A DNA stretch of 7,443 nt. It comes from Erysipelotrichaceae bacterium (lineage in GTDB: Bacteria > Bacillota_I > Bacilli_A > Erysipelotrichales > Erysipelotrichaceae). A program made the position numbers and the translations under genes. This document shows positions 1 to 6,130 of the stretch, piece after piece. The stretch lies in assembly GCA_900754715.1 (NCBI GenBank), contig CAAEDX010000164.1, forward strand, positions 1 to 7,443, given 5' to 3'. Positions within the stretch are counted from its first letter, which is position 1; every line of letters begins with the position of its first letter. The notes below the pieces were generated by a model, which saw only the letters and a list, made by a program, of their open reading frames with translations, was not told the DNA's origin and ran no database searches.

Positions 1-219
1 CGCGGTCTGCGCACCATCGGCCGTCAGACACGCCTGGTCTATCCGTATCGCCGTTTTTGGGAAGTGGCTGCCCGCAAAGGCAATAAGGTCGTCTATGGGC
101 TGGATGCGCATGACCCTGCGGAATACTTGAAGAAAGAACAGTATGATATCGTGGATGAGGTCATCGCCGGCCTTGATCTGCATTTCATCAAAGAGCTGAA
201 TTTCCGCCATAAGCTGTAA
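1..219 (+). CDS. PHP-domain phosphatase, histidinol-phosphatase (HisJ/HisK) type, C-terminal fragment
   Basis: The window opens inside this gene; only the last 72 codons and the TAA stop are visible. The fragment reads YPYRRFWEVAARKGNKVVYG followed by LDAHDPAEY. This matches the end of PHP-superfamily histidinol phosphatases, where a strand leads into a (S)DAH motif whose Asp and His help bind the catalytic metals; here they are codons 35 (103-105) and 37 (109-111). The motif has Gly-Leu before the Asp where HisJ proteins usually have Gly-Ser. Such enzymes remove phosphate from L-histidinol phosphate in histidine synthesis, but PHP proteins also include other phosphoesterases, and no his gene is visible nearby, so the exact substrate is uncertain. 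The gene ends at a terminator that overlaps its stop codon, so it is not co-transcribed with the PBP gene downstream. Confidence 0.72.
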   Translation, partial: RGLRTIGRQTRLVYPYRRFWEVAARKGNKVVYGLDAHDPAEYLKKEQYDIVDEVIAGLDLHFIKELNFRHKL

Positions 220-243
220 AAGATGCCGCTGCGCATCTTTTTT
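218..243 (+). terminator. Rho-independent terminator after the PHP phosphatase gene
   Basis: A perfect 9-bp stem (AAAAGATGC at 218-226 with GCATCTTTT at 233-241) encloses a 6-nt loop and runs directly into a T tract (238-243). The stem begins inside the TAA stop codon of the upstream gene. The A:T base of the stem doubles as the A and T tracts, so it could also work weakly in the opposite direction, although no minus-strand gene is seen to use it. Confidence 0.75.
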
Positions 244-250
244 CGTTTGA

Positions 251-279
251 TTGAGCTGCCATGCGAAAGATGGTAAAAT
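251..279 (+). promoter_or_regulatory. Sigma-A-type promoter with extended -10, for the PBP gene
   Basis: The -35 box is TTGAGC (251-256) and the -10 box TAAAAT (274-279), separated by 17 nt. A TGG immediately before the -10 box gives an extended -10 (TGn). Transcription would start near 286, leaving a leader of only about 20 nt that consists mostly of the ribosome binding site GGGAGG (293-298), 7 nt before the ATG at 306. No operator-like repeat is evident. Confidence 0.7.
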
Positions 280-305
280 AAAGAAAACATTCGGGAGGAA
301 ACAAG

Positions 306-2267
306 ATGAGAAATAAGAAGACCATCGGCATCGTGGTGGGAGCGGCAGTCATCGTGGCCGCCATCATCGCTGGCATCATCGTGTTCATGACGACGCGCGC
401 GACGCCGCAAAAAGAACTGGAGGCATTTGCCGCGCTGCTGCAGGAACAACGTTATGAAGAGATGTATGACCATCTGAGCGAAGATGCCCGCGCGGCCTGG
501 AGCCAGGAAGAATTTGTGACACGCAATCAGAACATTTACAGCGGCATCGGCGCGGCAGATATCGAATTCAGCGATGTGCGGGCAGAGACGACCGATACCG
601 GGGCCAATGTCAGCTATCATCAGAAGATGGAGACTTCCGCGGGCATGGTCGAATTTGACAATACCGCCGTGGTGGTCCGCGAAGCAGATGGTTACCGGAT
701 CGATTGGGACAGCACGTTCATCTTTCCGCAGCTGAGCGATGCGGACAGCGTCAGCGTGCAGACTTCTCAGGGTGCGCGCGGCGCGATCCTTGATCGCAAT
801 GGCACGCCGCTGGCTCAGGATGGCTTGGTGTATCAGGTCGGCCTGGAGGCCGGCGCGACAGACGCAGGCTCCAACGCGGCATTGGCTTCCGCATTGGATA
901 TCGAGGAAGCCGCAGTGGAAAGCGCCATGTCTGCCAGCTGGGTGCAGGATGGCATGTTCGTGCCGGTGAAGACGTTGTCGGCTGCGGATTACCGCGCGGC
1001 AAGCGCTCAGCTGGACGCGGTGCAAGGCATCAGCGTGCAGCAGACGAGCGGAAGGGTGTATCCTTACGCGGAGACTTGCGCGCATCTGACCGGCTATGTG
1101 CAGACTGCTTCTGCGGAAGACCTTGAAGCACATGCGGATGAAGGCTATACCCAGGAAAGCCTGATCGGCAAGAGCGGCTTGGAGGCAGCATATGAATCTG
1201 ACCTGCGCGCTAAAGACGGCGTGCGCATCATCGTGCGCAATGCGTCCGGCCAGGAAAAAGCGGTGATCGCTGAAACTGCGGCCCAAGATGGCAAAGATAT
1301 CGTGACGACGATCGACCTGAGCGCCCAGCAGGCACTCTATGATGATATGGGAGAGAATGAGGGGGCCGCGGTCGCGATGAACGCACAGACCGGAGAGGTG
1401 CTTGCCCTGGTCAGCACTCCGTCTTATGATCCCAATGATTTTGCCAACGGCATGGATAACGCGCAATGGGAGGCGTTGAGCAATGACACGCGCAACCCGA
1501 TGCTCAGCCGCTATCAGTCGGCATATTGCCCAGGTTCTACCTTTAAGGCCATCACGGCGGCGATCGGCCTGGAAAGCGGAACGATCACGGCAGATACGGT
1601 GTTTGAGAAGACAGAGCGCTGGCAGAAAGACAGCAGCTGGGGCAGCAATTACGTCACGACCACGCATCTGTATGACGAGCCGAGCAATTTGGCCAATGCG
1701 CTGCGCTATTCTGACAATATCTTCTTTGCGCAGCTGGCAGATCAGATCGGCGCGCAGACATTGGCTGATGGCTTGGATGCCATCGGATTCAACAGCACGC
1801 TGCCTTTTGAGCTGACGCTGACCCAGTCGTCCTATGGGGAACGGCTCAATGATGCGCAGACACTGGCAGCGACCGGTTATGGGCAGGGCGATCTGCTCAT
1901 CAATCCGGTGCACATGACCGCGCTGTATACCGCATATGTCAATGAAGGATCGATCTTGCAGCCATATCTGATCTATGCGGACGGTGAGCGTAAGATATAT
2001 AAGGAAGACGCCTACAGCGCCGATACGGCACAGACGCTGCTGGAAGATCTGCGGCAGACGATGAGCAGCTATGGCGATAATCCGACCAACGCGGCCGGCA
2101 AGACCGGTTCGGCAGAGGTCGACAATGGCGCTGAGGTCATCGGCTGGACCTGCGCGGTCAATGAACAGGCGGCGCTGACCGTGATGATGGAAAATACGAA
2201 GGAGGAAGGCTCCAGCCTCTATGTGCAGCCGATCGCGGCGCAGATGCTGGAGGCGATCAGCGAGTAA
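306..2267 (+). CDS. Class B penicillin-binding protein with MecA_N domain (PBP2a/PBP3-like transpeptidase)
   Basis: This 653-residue protein should cross-link peptidoglycan stem peptides on the outer face of the membrane. It has a short basic N-terminus and one membrane anchor (about residues 6-29). An NTF2-like MecA_N domain follows (about 34-145), then the dimerisation/pedestal domain, which begins with the typical RGAILDRNG motif (158-166), and a transpeptidase domain (about 340-650). All three penicillin-binding motifs are present: S411-T-F-K with the acylated serine, S469-D-N, and K599-T-G. There is no glycosyltransferase domain, so it is class B. Length and order match S. aureus PBP2a and B. 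subtilis PbpC (PBP3). Members with MecA_N are often low-affinity beta-lactam targets, but affinity cannot be read from sequence. The residue three before the active serine is Cys (YCPGSTFK), where Pro or Ala is usual. The gene has its own promoter and terminator, and the ATG is set by GGGAGG 7 nt upstream. Confidence 0.95.
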   Translation: MRNKKTIGIVVGAAVIVAAIIAGIIVFMTTRATPQKELEAFAALLQEQRYEEMYDHLSEDARAAWSQEEFVTRNQNIYSGIGAADIEFSDVRAETTDTGANVSYHQKMETSAGMVEFDNTAVVVREADGYRIDWDSTFIFPQLSDADSVSVQTSQGARGAILDRNGTPLAQDGLVYQVGLEAGATDAGSNAALASALDIEEAAVESAMSASWVQDGMFVPVKTLSAADYRAASAQLDAVQGISVQQTSGRVYPYAETCAHLTGYVQTASAEDLEAHADEGYTQESLIGKSGLEAAYESDLRAKDGVRIIVRNASGQEKAVIAETAAQDGKDIVTTIDLSAQQALYDDMGENEGAAVAMNAQTGEVLALVSTPSYDPNDFANGMDNAQWEALSNDTRNPMLSRYQSAYCPGSTFKAITAAIGLESGTITADTVFEKTERWQKDSSWGSNYVTTTHLYDEPSNLANALRYSDNIFFAQLADQIGAQTLADGLDAIGFNSTLPFELTLTQSSYGERLNDAQTLAATGYGQGDLLINPVHMTALYTAYVNEGSILQPYLIYADGERKIYKEDAYSADTAQTLLEDLRQTMSSYGDNPTNAAGKTGSAEVDNGAEVIGWTCAVNEQAALTVMMENTKEEGSSLYVQPIAAQMLEAISE

Positions 2268-2272
2268 CAGGC

Positions 2273-2301
2273 AGGCCGCGCTAAGGATGCGGCCTTTGTT
2301 T
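2273..2301 (+). terminator. Rho-independent terminator after the PBP gene
   Basis: A 7-bp GC-rich stem (AGGCCGC at 2273-2279 with GCGGCCT at 2289-2295) has a 9-nt loop and is followed by TTTGTTT (2295-2301). It starts 6 nt after the PBP stop codon and separates the PBP unit from the rnmV operon, which has its own promoter just downstream. Confidence 0.85.
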
Positions 2302-2330
2302 CGGGAGGACTTACAGAACTGAAATAAATA

Positions 2331-2359
2331 ATGAAAAAAAAGTCATTCTGTGCGATAAT
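2331..2359 (+). promoter_or_regulatory. Promoter with extended -10 for the rnmV-rsmA-ispE operon
   Basis: The -10 box GATAAT (2354-2359) is preceded by TGC, an extended -10. At 17 nt spacing lies a weak -35 candidate, ATGAAA (2331-2336, 4 of 6 consensus positions), inside an A-rich stretch. Transcription would start near 2366, about 19 nt before the rnmV ATG. It follows the PBP terminator directly, as expected for the start of a new operon. Confidence 0.6.
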
Positions 2360-2384
2360 ACCATGGAAGTGAGGTGCGGAAAGG

Positions 2385-2927
2385 ATGAAGATCAGGGAAG
2401 TGATCGTGGTCGAGGGCAAAAACGACACGAATGTGCTGCGCCAGTATTTTGATTGTGAGACGATCGAGACGCATGGCACATCGCTCGATGCGCAGACGCT
2501 GGAGCTCATCCGCCTGACGCAGGCGCGCCGCGGTGTGATCATCTTTACTGATCCGGATCACCCTGGCGAATATATCCGGCGACGCATCAATGAAGCTGTG
2601 CCGGGATGCAAGAACGCGTTCATCGAAAAGGATAAGGCGAAGACGCCGAAAAAGGTCGGGGTGGAGCATGCGTCACGTACCGATCTGGAAGAGGCGCTGA
2701 AGCATTGTTATACGCATGCTGAAGCGGGGCCGGCTACGATCAGCAGGCAGGAACTGCTTGCGCTGGGTCTGCAGGGAAAAACGGACAGCGCGAAACGGCG
2801 TGCCTTTCTTGGGGCATACTATCATCTGGGGAAGCCCAATGCCAAGACGATGCTGCGCCGGCTGAACATGCTGGGCGTCAGCGCGGACGATGTGCGCGCC
2901 GTGCTCAGAGAAGGAGGCTTTATATGA
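2385..2927 (+). CDS. rnmV: Ribonuclease M5 (5S rRNA maturase)
   Basis: RNase M5 cuts both strands of the 5S rRNA precursor stem to give mature 5S rRNA, in B. subtilis with ribosomal protein uL18 already bound. The protein has 180 residues, the usual size. The N-terminal Toprim domain carries the conserved glutamate in VVEGKND (E10) and the acidic pair in FTDPDHPGE (D56 and D58), which bind the catalytic metal. The conserved lysine-rich stretch and VGVEHA segment follow near residues 83-95. The C-terminal part (about 110-180) is the family's RNA/L18-binding region. It is the first gene of an operon; its TGA overlaps the ATG of rsmA by 4 bp (ATGA), an arrangement typical of translational coupling. 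The rnmV-rsmA pairing is conserved across Bacillota. The ATG at 2385 is preceded by GAGGTG at 2371-2376. Confidence 0.96.
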   Translation: MKIREVIVVEGKNDTNVLRQYFDCETIETHGTSLDAQTLELIRLTQARRGVIIFTDPDHPGEYIRRRINEAVPGCKNAFIEKDKAKTPKKVGVEHASRTDLEEALKHCYTHAEAGPATISRQELLALGLQGKTDSAKRRAFLGAYYHLGKPNAKTMLRRLNMLGVSADDVRAVLREGGFI

Positions 2928-3808
2928 AGCAGGTCATCGCGACGCCTTCACAGACCAAGGCGATCTTGCAGCGCTATGGGATGGCGGCAAGGAAGAGCTA
3001 TGGGCAGAACTTTCTGATCGACGCCGGCATCGTAGAAAAGATCGCGCGCAGCGCGATCGTCTCTGATCATTGTGCCGTGCTGGAGATCGGGCCGGGCATT
3101 GGCGCGCTGACCCAGTTTCTTTGTGAATATGCGGCCAAGGTGATCTCCTTTGAGATCGATGAGCGGCTGCCTGCAGTGCTCGCGGATACGCTTGGCGAAT
3201 ATGATCACTTTGAGCTGGTGATGGAGGATTTTCTGCAGACGGACCTGAACGCGCGGGTGGAAGCGCTGCGCGCGCAAGGCTATGATGTGGTGATCGCGGC
3301 CAATCTGCCATATTACATCACGACGCCGATCCTCTTCAAGATCTTTGAGTCTGGCGCTGATATCGCGGCCATCACCGTCATGATGCAGCGGGAAGTGGCA
3401 GACCGCTTTCATGCCGTATGCGGCAGCAAGGATTACAATGCGCTCAGTGTCATCACGCAGTATCGCTGCAGTGTGAAGCAGGTCGTGAAGGTGCCCCGCA
3501 ATGTCTTCATGCCTCGCCCCAATGTGGACAGCACGGTGCTGCAGTTTCGTTTCAAGGCGCGTCCGCAGCTGGATGAGACGGCCTTTTCCATGGTGGTCAG
3601 AGCCTGCTTTGCGGAGCGCCGCAAGACGATTCTCAATAATTTCGCGGCCATATGCGGCGGCAAGGAAACTGCCGCGGCACTGCTGCAGAAAGCAGGCATC
3701 GATCCGGGCGTGCGCAGCGAACAGCTGGCGCTGCCCGCGTTCCTGAAATTATTTGAGGTGTATGAACATGAACATAGAAGCGAATGCGAAGATCAATCTG
3801 GCGCTTGA
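2924..3808 (+). CDS. rsmA: 16S rRNA adenine-N6 dimethyltransferase RsmA (KsgA)
   Basis: RsmA uses S-adenosylmethionine to dimethylate the two adjacent adenines in the helix 45 loop of 16S rRNA (A1518 and A1519 in E. coli), late in 30S assembly. The 294-residue sequence shows the family signatures in order: GQNFL (27-31), the SAM-binding loop EIGPGIG (54-60), the acidic ribose contact EID (77-79) and the catalytic NLPY motif (127-130), followed by the RsmA C-terminal helical domain. It lacks the features that would make it an Erm resistance methylase: it sits in the housekeeping rnmV operon and has the full RsmA length. Its start is fixed by AAGGAGG (2911-2917) and the 4-bp overlap with rnmV. 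Its last 13 codons and stop overlap the start of ispE by 41 bp, giving it an acidic, polar tail (EDQSGA) that is probably a by-product of that overlap. Loss of RsmA gives kasugamycin resistance in several bacteria. Confidence 0.97.
   Translation: MKQVIATPSQTKAILQRYGMAARKSYGQNFLIDAGIVEKIARSAIVSDHCAVLEIGPGIGALTQFLCEYAAKVISFEIDERLPAVLADTLGEYDHFELVMEDFLQTDLNARVEALRAQGYDVVIAANLPYYITTPILFKIFESGADIAAITVMMQREVADRFHAVCGSKDYNALSVITQYRCSVKQVVKVPRNVFMPRPNVDSTVLQFRFKARPQLDETAFSMVVRACFAERRKTILNNFAAICGGKETAAALLQKAGIDPGVRSEQLALPAFLKLFEVYEHEHRSECEDQSGA
3755..3760 (+). promoter_or_regulatory. Ribosome binding site that decides the ispE start
   Basis: GAGGTG lies inside the rsmA coding sequence, 7 nt before the ATG at 3768. 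The same hexamer precedes rnmV at 2371-2376 with 8 nt spacing. An in-frame ATG at 3762 is only 1 nt from this site, and an in-frame TTG at 3753 precedes it, so both are less likely starts. Confidence 0.7.
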
Positions 3809-4604
3809 TGTCGTCCGCAGACGCGCGGACGGCTACCATGAGCTGCGGATGATCATGCTGCCGCTGCAGCTGCACGATACGCTGACGATCGTGCGCAGCG
3901 CCCAGGACAAGCTGGAAAGCGATTGTCCGCAAATGCCATGTGATGAGTCCAATCTCATCTTGAAGGCGCTGGCCTTCATGCGGGCGCGCTGCGGCATCAG
4001 CGAACATTTTCATATCATGGTGCAAAAGCGCATCCCGATGCAGGCCGGGCTGGCTGGCGGCAGCGCCGATGCCGGCGCGATGATCCGCGCCTTGCATGCA
4101 ATTTGCGGCATCGCGGAACCGCTGGACAAGATCGCGGAGGCATCCAAATGCGTAGGGGCAGATGTGCCCTATTGTGTCATGAATCAGTGTGCGCGCGTAG
4201 AAGGCATCGGGGAAAAAGTACGTCCGCTGCGCGATCACTGTGCTTTTCATGTCTTGCTGGTCAAGCCGCCCTGCGGCATCGAGACCGGCAAGGCTTACCA
4301 GATGCTCGATCTGGACAAGGCGTGGCATCCGGACATCGATCTGGTCGAGCGCTGTCTGCTGGCGGATGAGTATGAGACACTGTGCGGCGCGCTGGGCAAT
4401 ACATTGGAATACAGCGCATTTCAGATGGAACCGCAGATCCGCGCGATCCGCGCGATGCTGACCGCAGACGGCGCGGACGCCGCGCTCATGTCAGGCAGCG
4501 GATCGGCCGTATTCGCGCTGAGCCGTGATCTGGCATTGCTGCAGCGTCTGCAGCCGAAATATGAGGCGCTGGGGCTGAAGACATGGCTGACAGGACGTTG
4601 CTGA
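3768..4604 (+). CDS. ispE: 4-diphosphocytidyl-2-C-methyl-D-erythritol kinase
   Basis: IspE phosphorylates CDP-methylerythritol with ATP, the fourth step of the MEP pathway to IPP and DMAPP and hence to undecaprenyl phosphate and quinones. From the chosen start the protein has 278 residues and begins MNIEANAKINLALDV, the usual IspE N-terminus, with the catalytic lysine as K8. The GHMP-kinase glycine-rich ATP loop is PMQAGLAGGSADAGA (90-104), the catalytic aspartate is D132 in GADVPYC, and the C-terminal GHMP motif is MSGSGSAVFAL. The canonical loop is GLGGGSSDAA, so this copy has two conservative Ala changes. It overlaps rsmA by 41 bp, and its beginning up to KINLALD is encoded in the shared stretch. 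An 11-nt gap separates it from the next gene. Presence of ispE means this organism makes isoprenoids by the MEP route. Confidence 0.95.
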   Translation: MNIEANAKINLALDVVRRRADGYHELRMIMLPLQLHDTLTIVRSAQDKLESDCPQMPCDESNLILKALAFMRARCGISEHFHIMVQKRIPMQAGLAGGSADAGAMIRALHAICGIAEPLDKIAEASKCVGADVPYCVMNQCARVEGIGEKVRPLRDHCAFHVLLVKPPCGIETGKAYQMLDLDKAWHPDIDLVERCLLADEYETLCGALGNTLEYSAFQMEPQIRAIRAMLTADGADAALMSGSGSAVFALSRDLALLQRLQPKYEALGLKTWLTGRC

Positions 4605-4610
4605 AGGAGG
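4604..4610 (+). promoter_or_regulatory. Ribosome binding site that decides the start of the O-antigen-ligase-like gene
   Basis: AAGGAGG starts on the last base of the ispE stop codon and lies 5 nt before the ATG at 4616. The open frame extends upstream to another ATG at 4583, inside ispE, but no purine-rich site precedes that codon, so 4616 is preferred. Confidence 0.75.
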
Positions 4611-4615
4611 GTCTT

Positions 4616-5833
4616 ATGAACTTGATCGAACGCGCCAAGGCGTTTTATCATCGCAAGCTCGATGGCTATACGCTGGATGAATACCTCATCATGTTTGTCA
4701 CCTGCTCCATCTTTCTTCCGTATTTCTGTGCCATTGCCGCCATCATCATCGTATTGATCTATCTCACATTTTCTGGGCGGCTGATCTCCACCATCCGCAG
4801 CGCGCCCCGTTCCCTGGTCGCCTTTGCCTTTGCCGGGCTGTCCGTCATCGTATCGATATATTATGATAACTGGCTCGGTGTGGTGCAGACAGCGGGACTG
4901 CTGCTCATCCTGGTCTACTACATGTTTTATCGCAGCGTGATCACCAAGCGGCTGTTCGTGCTGCTCATCGATGCCTGCTGCATCATTTCGATCTTCTGCT
5001 TCATCTGGGCCATCATGGAGTATTTCCGGATCATCGATCATTTCGGTTACAGTTTCCTGGAGCTGGAAGTGGAAGACGCGCCGCGCTGGCGTGTCAATTC
5101 CACGTTTTTCAATGCCAACTTCTATGCGGCGATGATCGAATTTCTGGTGCTGTGCTGTGTATACAAGCTGCTGTATTCCCGCACGCTGCGGCGCATCATC
5201 TTTTACGCGGCGATCATCATCATGAATCTGTTCGCGCTGTATCTGACCGGATGCCGGGCTGCCTGGCCGACCTTTGTCATCGCCATCCCGGTCATGTTCC
5301 TGCTCACGCGTCATCGCAAGTCATTCGCCTTCAGCGCCGGTCTGGTCGGCTGCGGGGCCGCGGCGGTGCTTTTGGATCCCAGCCTGCTGCCGCGCAGCGG
5401 CTTTCTGGATTCCTTCATCGTGCGCGGCCGCATCTGGCGCACGGCGCTGCAGGCGATACGGGACCATCTCTGGTTTGGCGGCGGCCCGCAGTGCTATCAG
5501 ATCTTTTACAAGCAGTATGATGGCCGAAAAGCTGCGCATGCGCACAGCGTCTATCTCGATCCGCTGCTCAGTTATGGCATCGTTGGCTGTGTGCTTCTCC
5601 TTCTTTATTTCTGGCCTAACATCCGGGAGATCGCGCGGCTGTACACCCGCCGCTATGATGTGCCGCTGTTTGCGCTGATCGTCTGCTTCGTGCTGGCCGT
5701 ATTGGTGCACGGCGTGCTGGATCATACGATCAACTGGATCCAGACCGGCATGCTCTTTCTCATGGTGTTCTCGGCCAGTGCTATATATGTGAACAATGGC
5801 GGGCAGCGCGAGACCAATGGCAATATTGACTGA
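4616..5833 (+). CDS. O-antigen ligase/polymerase-like polytopic membrane protein (Wzy_C type)
   Basis: This 405-residue protein has about ten to eleven hydrophobic segments (roughly 22-52, 66-82, 86-104, 112-138, 168-186, 192-210, 213-230, 237-254, 318-333, 350-368 and 374-392). A large non-membrane loop (about 255-317) contains GRIW (271-274), FGGGP and HAHSVYLD (308-315). Together with the TGCRAAW segment (211-217), this is the pattern of the Wzy_C/O-antigen ligase family, in which a loop Arg/His set acts on undecaprenyl-diphosphate-linked glycans. In a Gram-positive-type cell the likely job is polymerising or transferring a surface polysaccharide or cell-wall glycopolymer, but the substrate cannot be told from sequence. 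No glycosyltransferase or flippase gene lies beside it. It is the last gene of the rnmV operon, before a strong terminator. Loss of membrane character is confined to the polar tail after residue 393. Family assignment is good; specific function is open. Confidence 0.82.
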   Translation: MNLIERAKAFYHRKLDGYTLDEYLIMFVTCSIFLPYFCAIAAIIIVLIYLTFSGRLISTIRSAPRSLVAFAFAGLSVIVSIYYDNWLGVVQTAGLLLILVYYMFYRSVITKRLFVLLIDACCIISIFCFIWAIMEYFRIIDHFGYSFLELEVEDAPRWRVNSTFFNANFYAAMIEFLVLCCVYKLLYSRTLRRIIFYAAIIIMNLFALYLTGCRAAWPTFVIAIPVMFLLTRHRKSFAFSAGLVGCGAAAVLLDPSLLPRSGFLDSFIVRGRIWRTALQAIRDHLWFGGGPQCYQIFYKQYDGRKAAHAHSVYLDPLLSYGIVGCVLLLLYFWPNIREIARLYTRRYDVPLFALIVCFVLAVLVHGVLDHTINWIQTGMLFLMVFSASAIYVNNGGQRETNGNID

Positions 5834-5861
5834 TCATGATTTGCGTCATGGTCTTTTTTTT
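5832..5861 (+). terminator. Rho-independent terminator ending the rnmV-rsmA-ispE operon
   Basis: An 8-bp stem with one G-T wobble (GATCATGA at 5832-5839 with GTCATGGTC read at 5845-5853) has a 6-nt loop and is followed by eight T residues (5854-5861). It begins within the TGA stop codon of the preceding gene, as does the first terminator of the window relative to its gene. Confidence 0.85.
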
Positions 5862-5870
5862 CTGAAGCGA

Positions 5871-5900
5871 TTGAATTCGTCATGCCTGCTAAGGTAGAAT
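5871..5900 (+). promoter_or_regulatory. Sigma-A-type promoter for the DUF1146-regulator pair
   Basis: TTGAAT (5871-5876) and TAGAAT (5895-5900) are separated by 18 nt. The -10 box matches consensus at five of six positions and the -35 box at four. Transcription would begin near 5907, leaving a leader of about 16 nt that is essentially only the ribosome binding site. It lies just behind the upstream terminator, consistent with a fresh transcription unit. Confidence 0.65.
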
Positions 5901-5911
5901 AAGACTGAAAT

Positions 5912-5916
5912 GAGGG
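5912..5916 (+). promoter_or_regulatory. Ribosome binding site that decides the DUF1146 start
   Basis: GAGGG sits 6 nt before the ATG at 5923. Another in-frame ATG at 5917 touches this site and leaves no spacing, so 5923 is preferred. Confidence 0.6.
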
Positions 5917-5922
5917 ATGACG

Positions 5923-6129
5923 ATGGTATATGGAATCATCAAGCTGACAGTGTATCTGATCTGTTTTCTGGCGGCGCTGTATGCGTTGAGCGGGGTTCAG
6001 TTCGACCGCTTCGTGAATGTGAAACAGCCGATGAAGGCCCAGGTGCTGCTGTTGCTGCTGGCGATGGCACTGGCCTATCTGTGCGGAACGCTCATCCTGG
6101 AGCTGACGATATTCAATGGCCTCACCTGA
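5923..6129 (+). CDS. DUF1146 (YwzB-like) small integral membrane protein
   Basis: This 68-residue protein has two membrane segments (about 4-24 and 40-60) joined by a short polar, basic loop. The text SGVQFDRFVNVKQPMKAQ between the segments and the following LLLAMALAYLCGTLILEL match the DUF1146 pattern seen in B. subtilis YwzB, where an F-[DE]-[KR]-F core precedes a Q-A/Q-L-rich second helix ending in a conserved Y-L/V. The family's function is not known. In B. subtilis and relatives the gene lies near the ATP synthase/murA region; here it is the promoter-proximal partner of a transcription regulator that begins 1 nt after its stop. The tiny size and hydrophobicity make it easy to miss in automatic annotation. 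It could be a membrane partner of the regulator downstream, but that is only inferred from the adjacency. Confidence 0.82.
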   Translation: MVYGIIKLTVYLICFLAALYALSGVQFDRFVNVKQPMKAQVLLLLLAMALAYLCGTLILELTIFNGLT

Positions 6130-6130
6130 G

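Noticed and set aside
93..1913. 606-codon open frame on the minus strand, opposite the PBP gene
   Set aside because: It lies almost wholly antisense to a PBP with all catalytic motifs, has no recognisable domain, is rich in Arg, His and Cys, and crosses the gene boundary, terminator and promoter at 218-305. Stop-free antisense frames are expected from this GC-rich codon use.
2331..2372. A 13-codon frame (ATG AAA AAA AAG...) ahead of rnmV, possibly a leader peptide
   Set aside because: Its ATG overlaps the predicted -35 box, the transcript probably starts later (about 2366), and the only Shine-Dalgarno-like sequence (2303-2308) is more than 20 nt away.
3753..3767. Earlier ispE starts (TTG 3753, ATG 3762)
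   Set aside because: The ribosome binding site GAGGTG at 3755-3760 overlaps or abuts these codons; ATG 3768 gives 7-nt spacing and the normal IspE N-terminus.
2924..3808. Erm-type macrolide resistance methylase
   Set aside because: NLPY and EIGPGIG motifs are shared with Erm, but the operon context with rnmV and ispE, the length and the N-terminal GQNFL block fit RsmA.
4583..4615. Earlier start of the O-antigen-ligase-like gene at ATG 4583
   Set aside because: No ribosome binding site precedes it, and it would overlap ispE. AAGGAGG at 4604-4610 fits ATG 4616.
4421..5314. 297-codon open frame on the minus strand across ispE and the O-antigen-ligase-like gene
   Set aside because: It spans two well-supported sense genes, and its product is low-complexity (many Asp, Gln, Arg). 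No ribosome binding site or promoter was seen.
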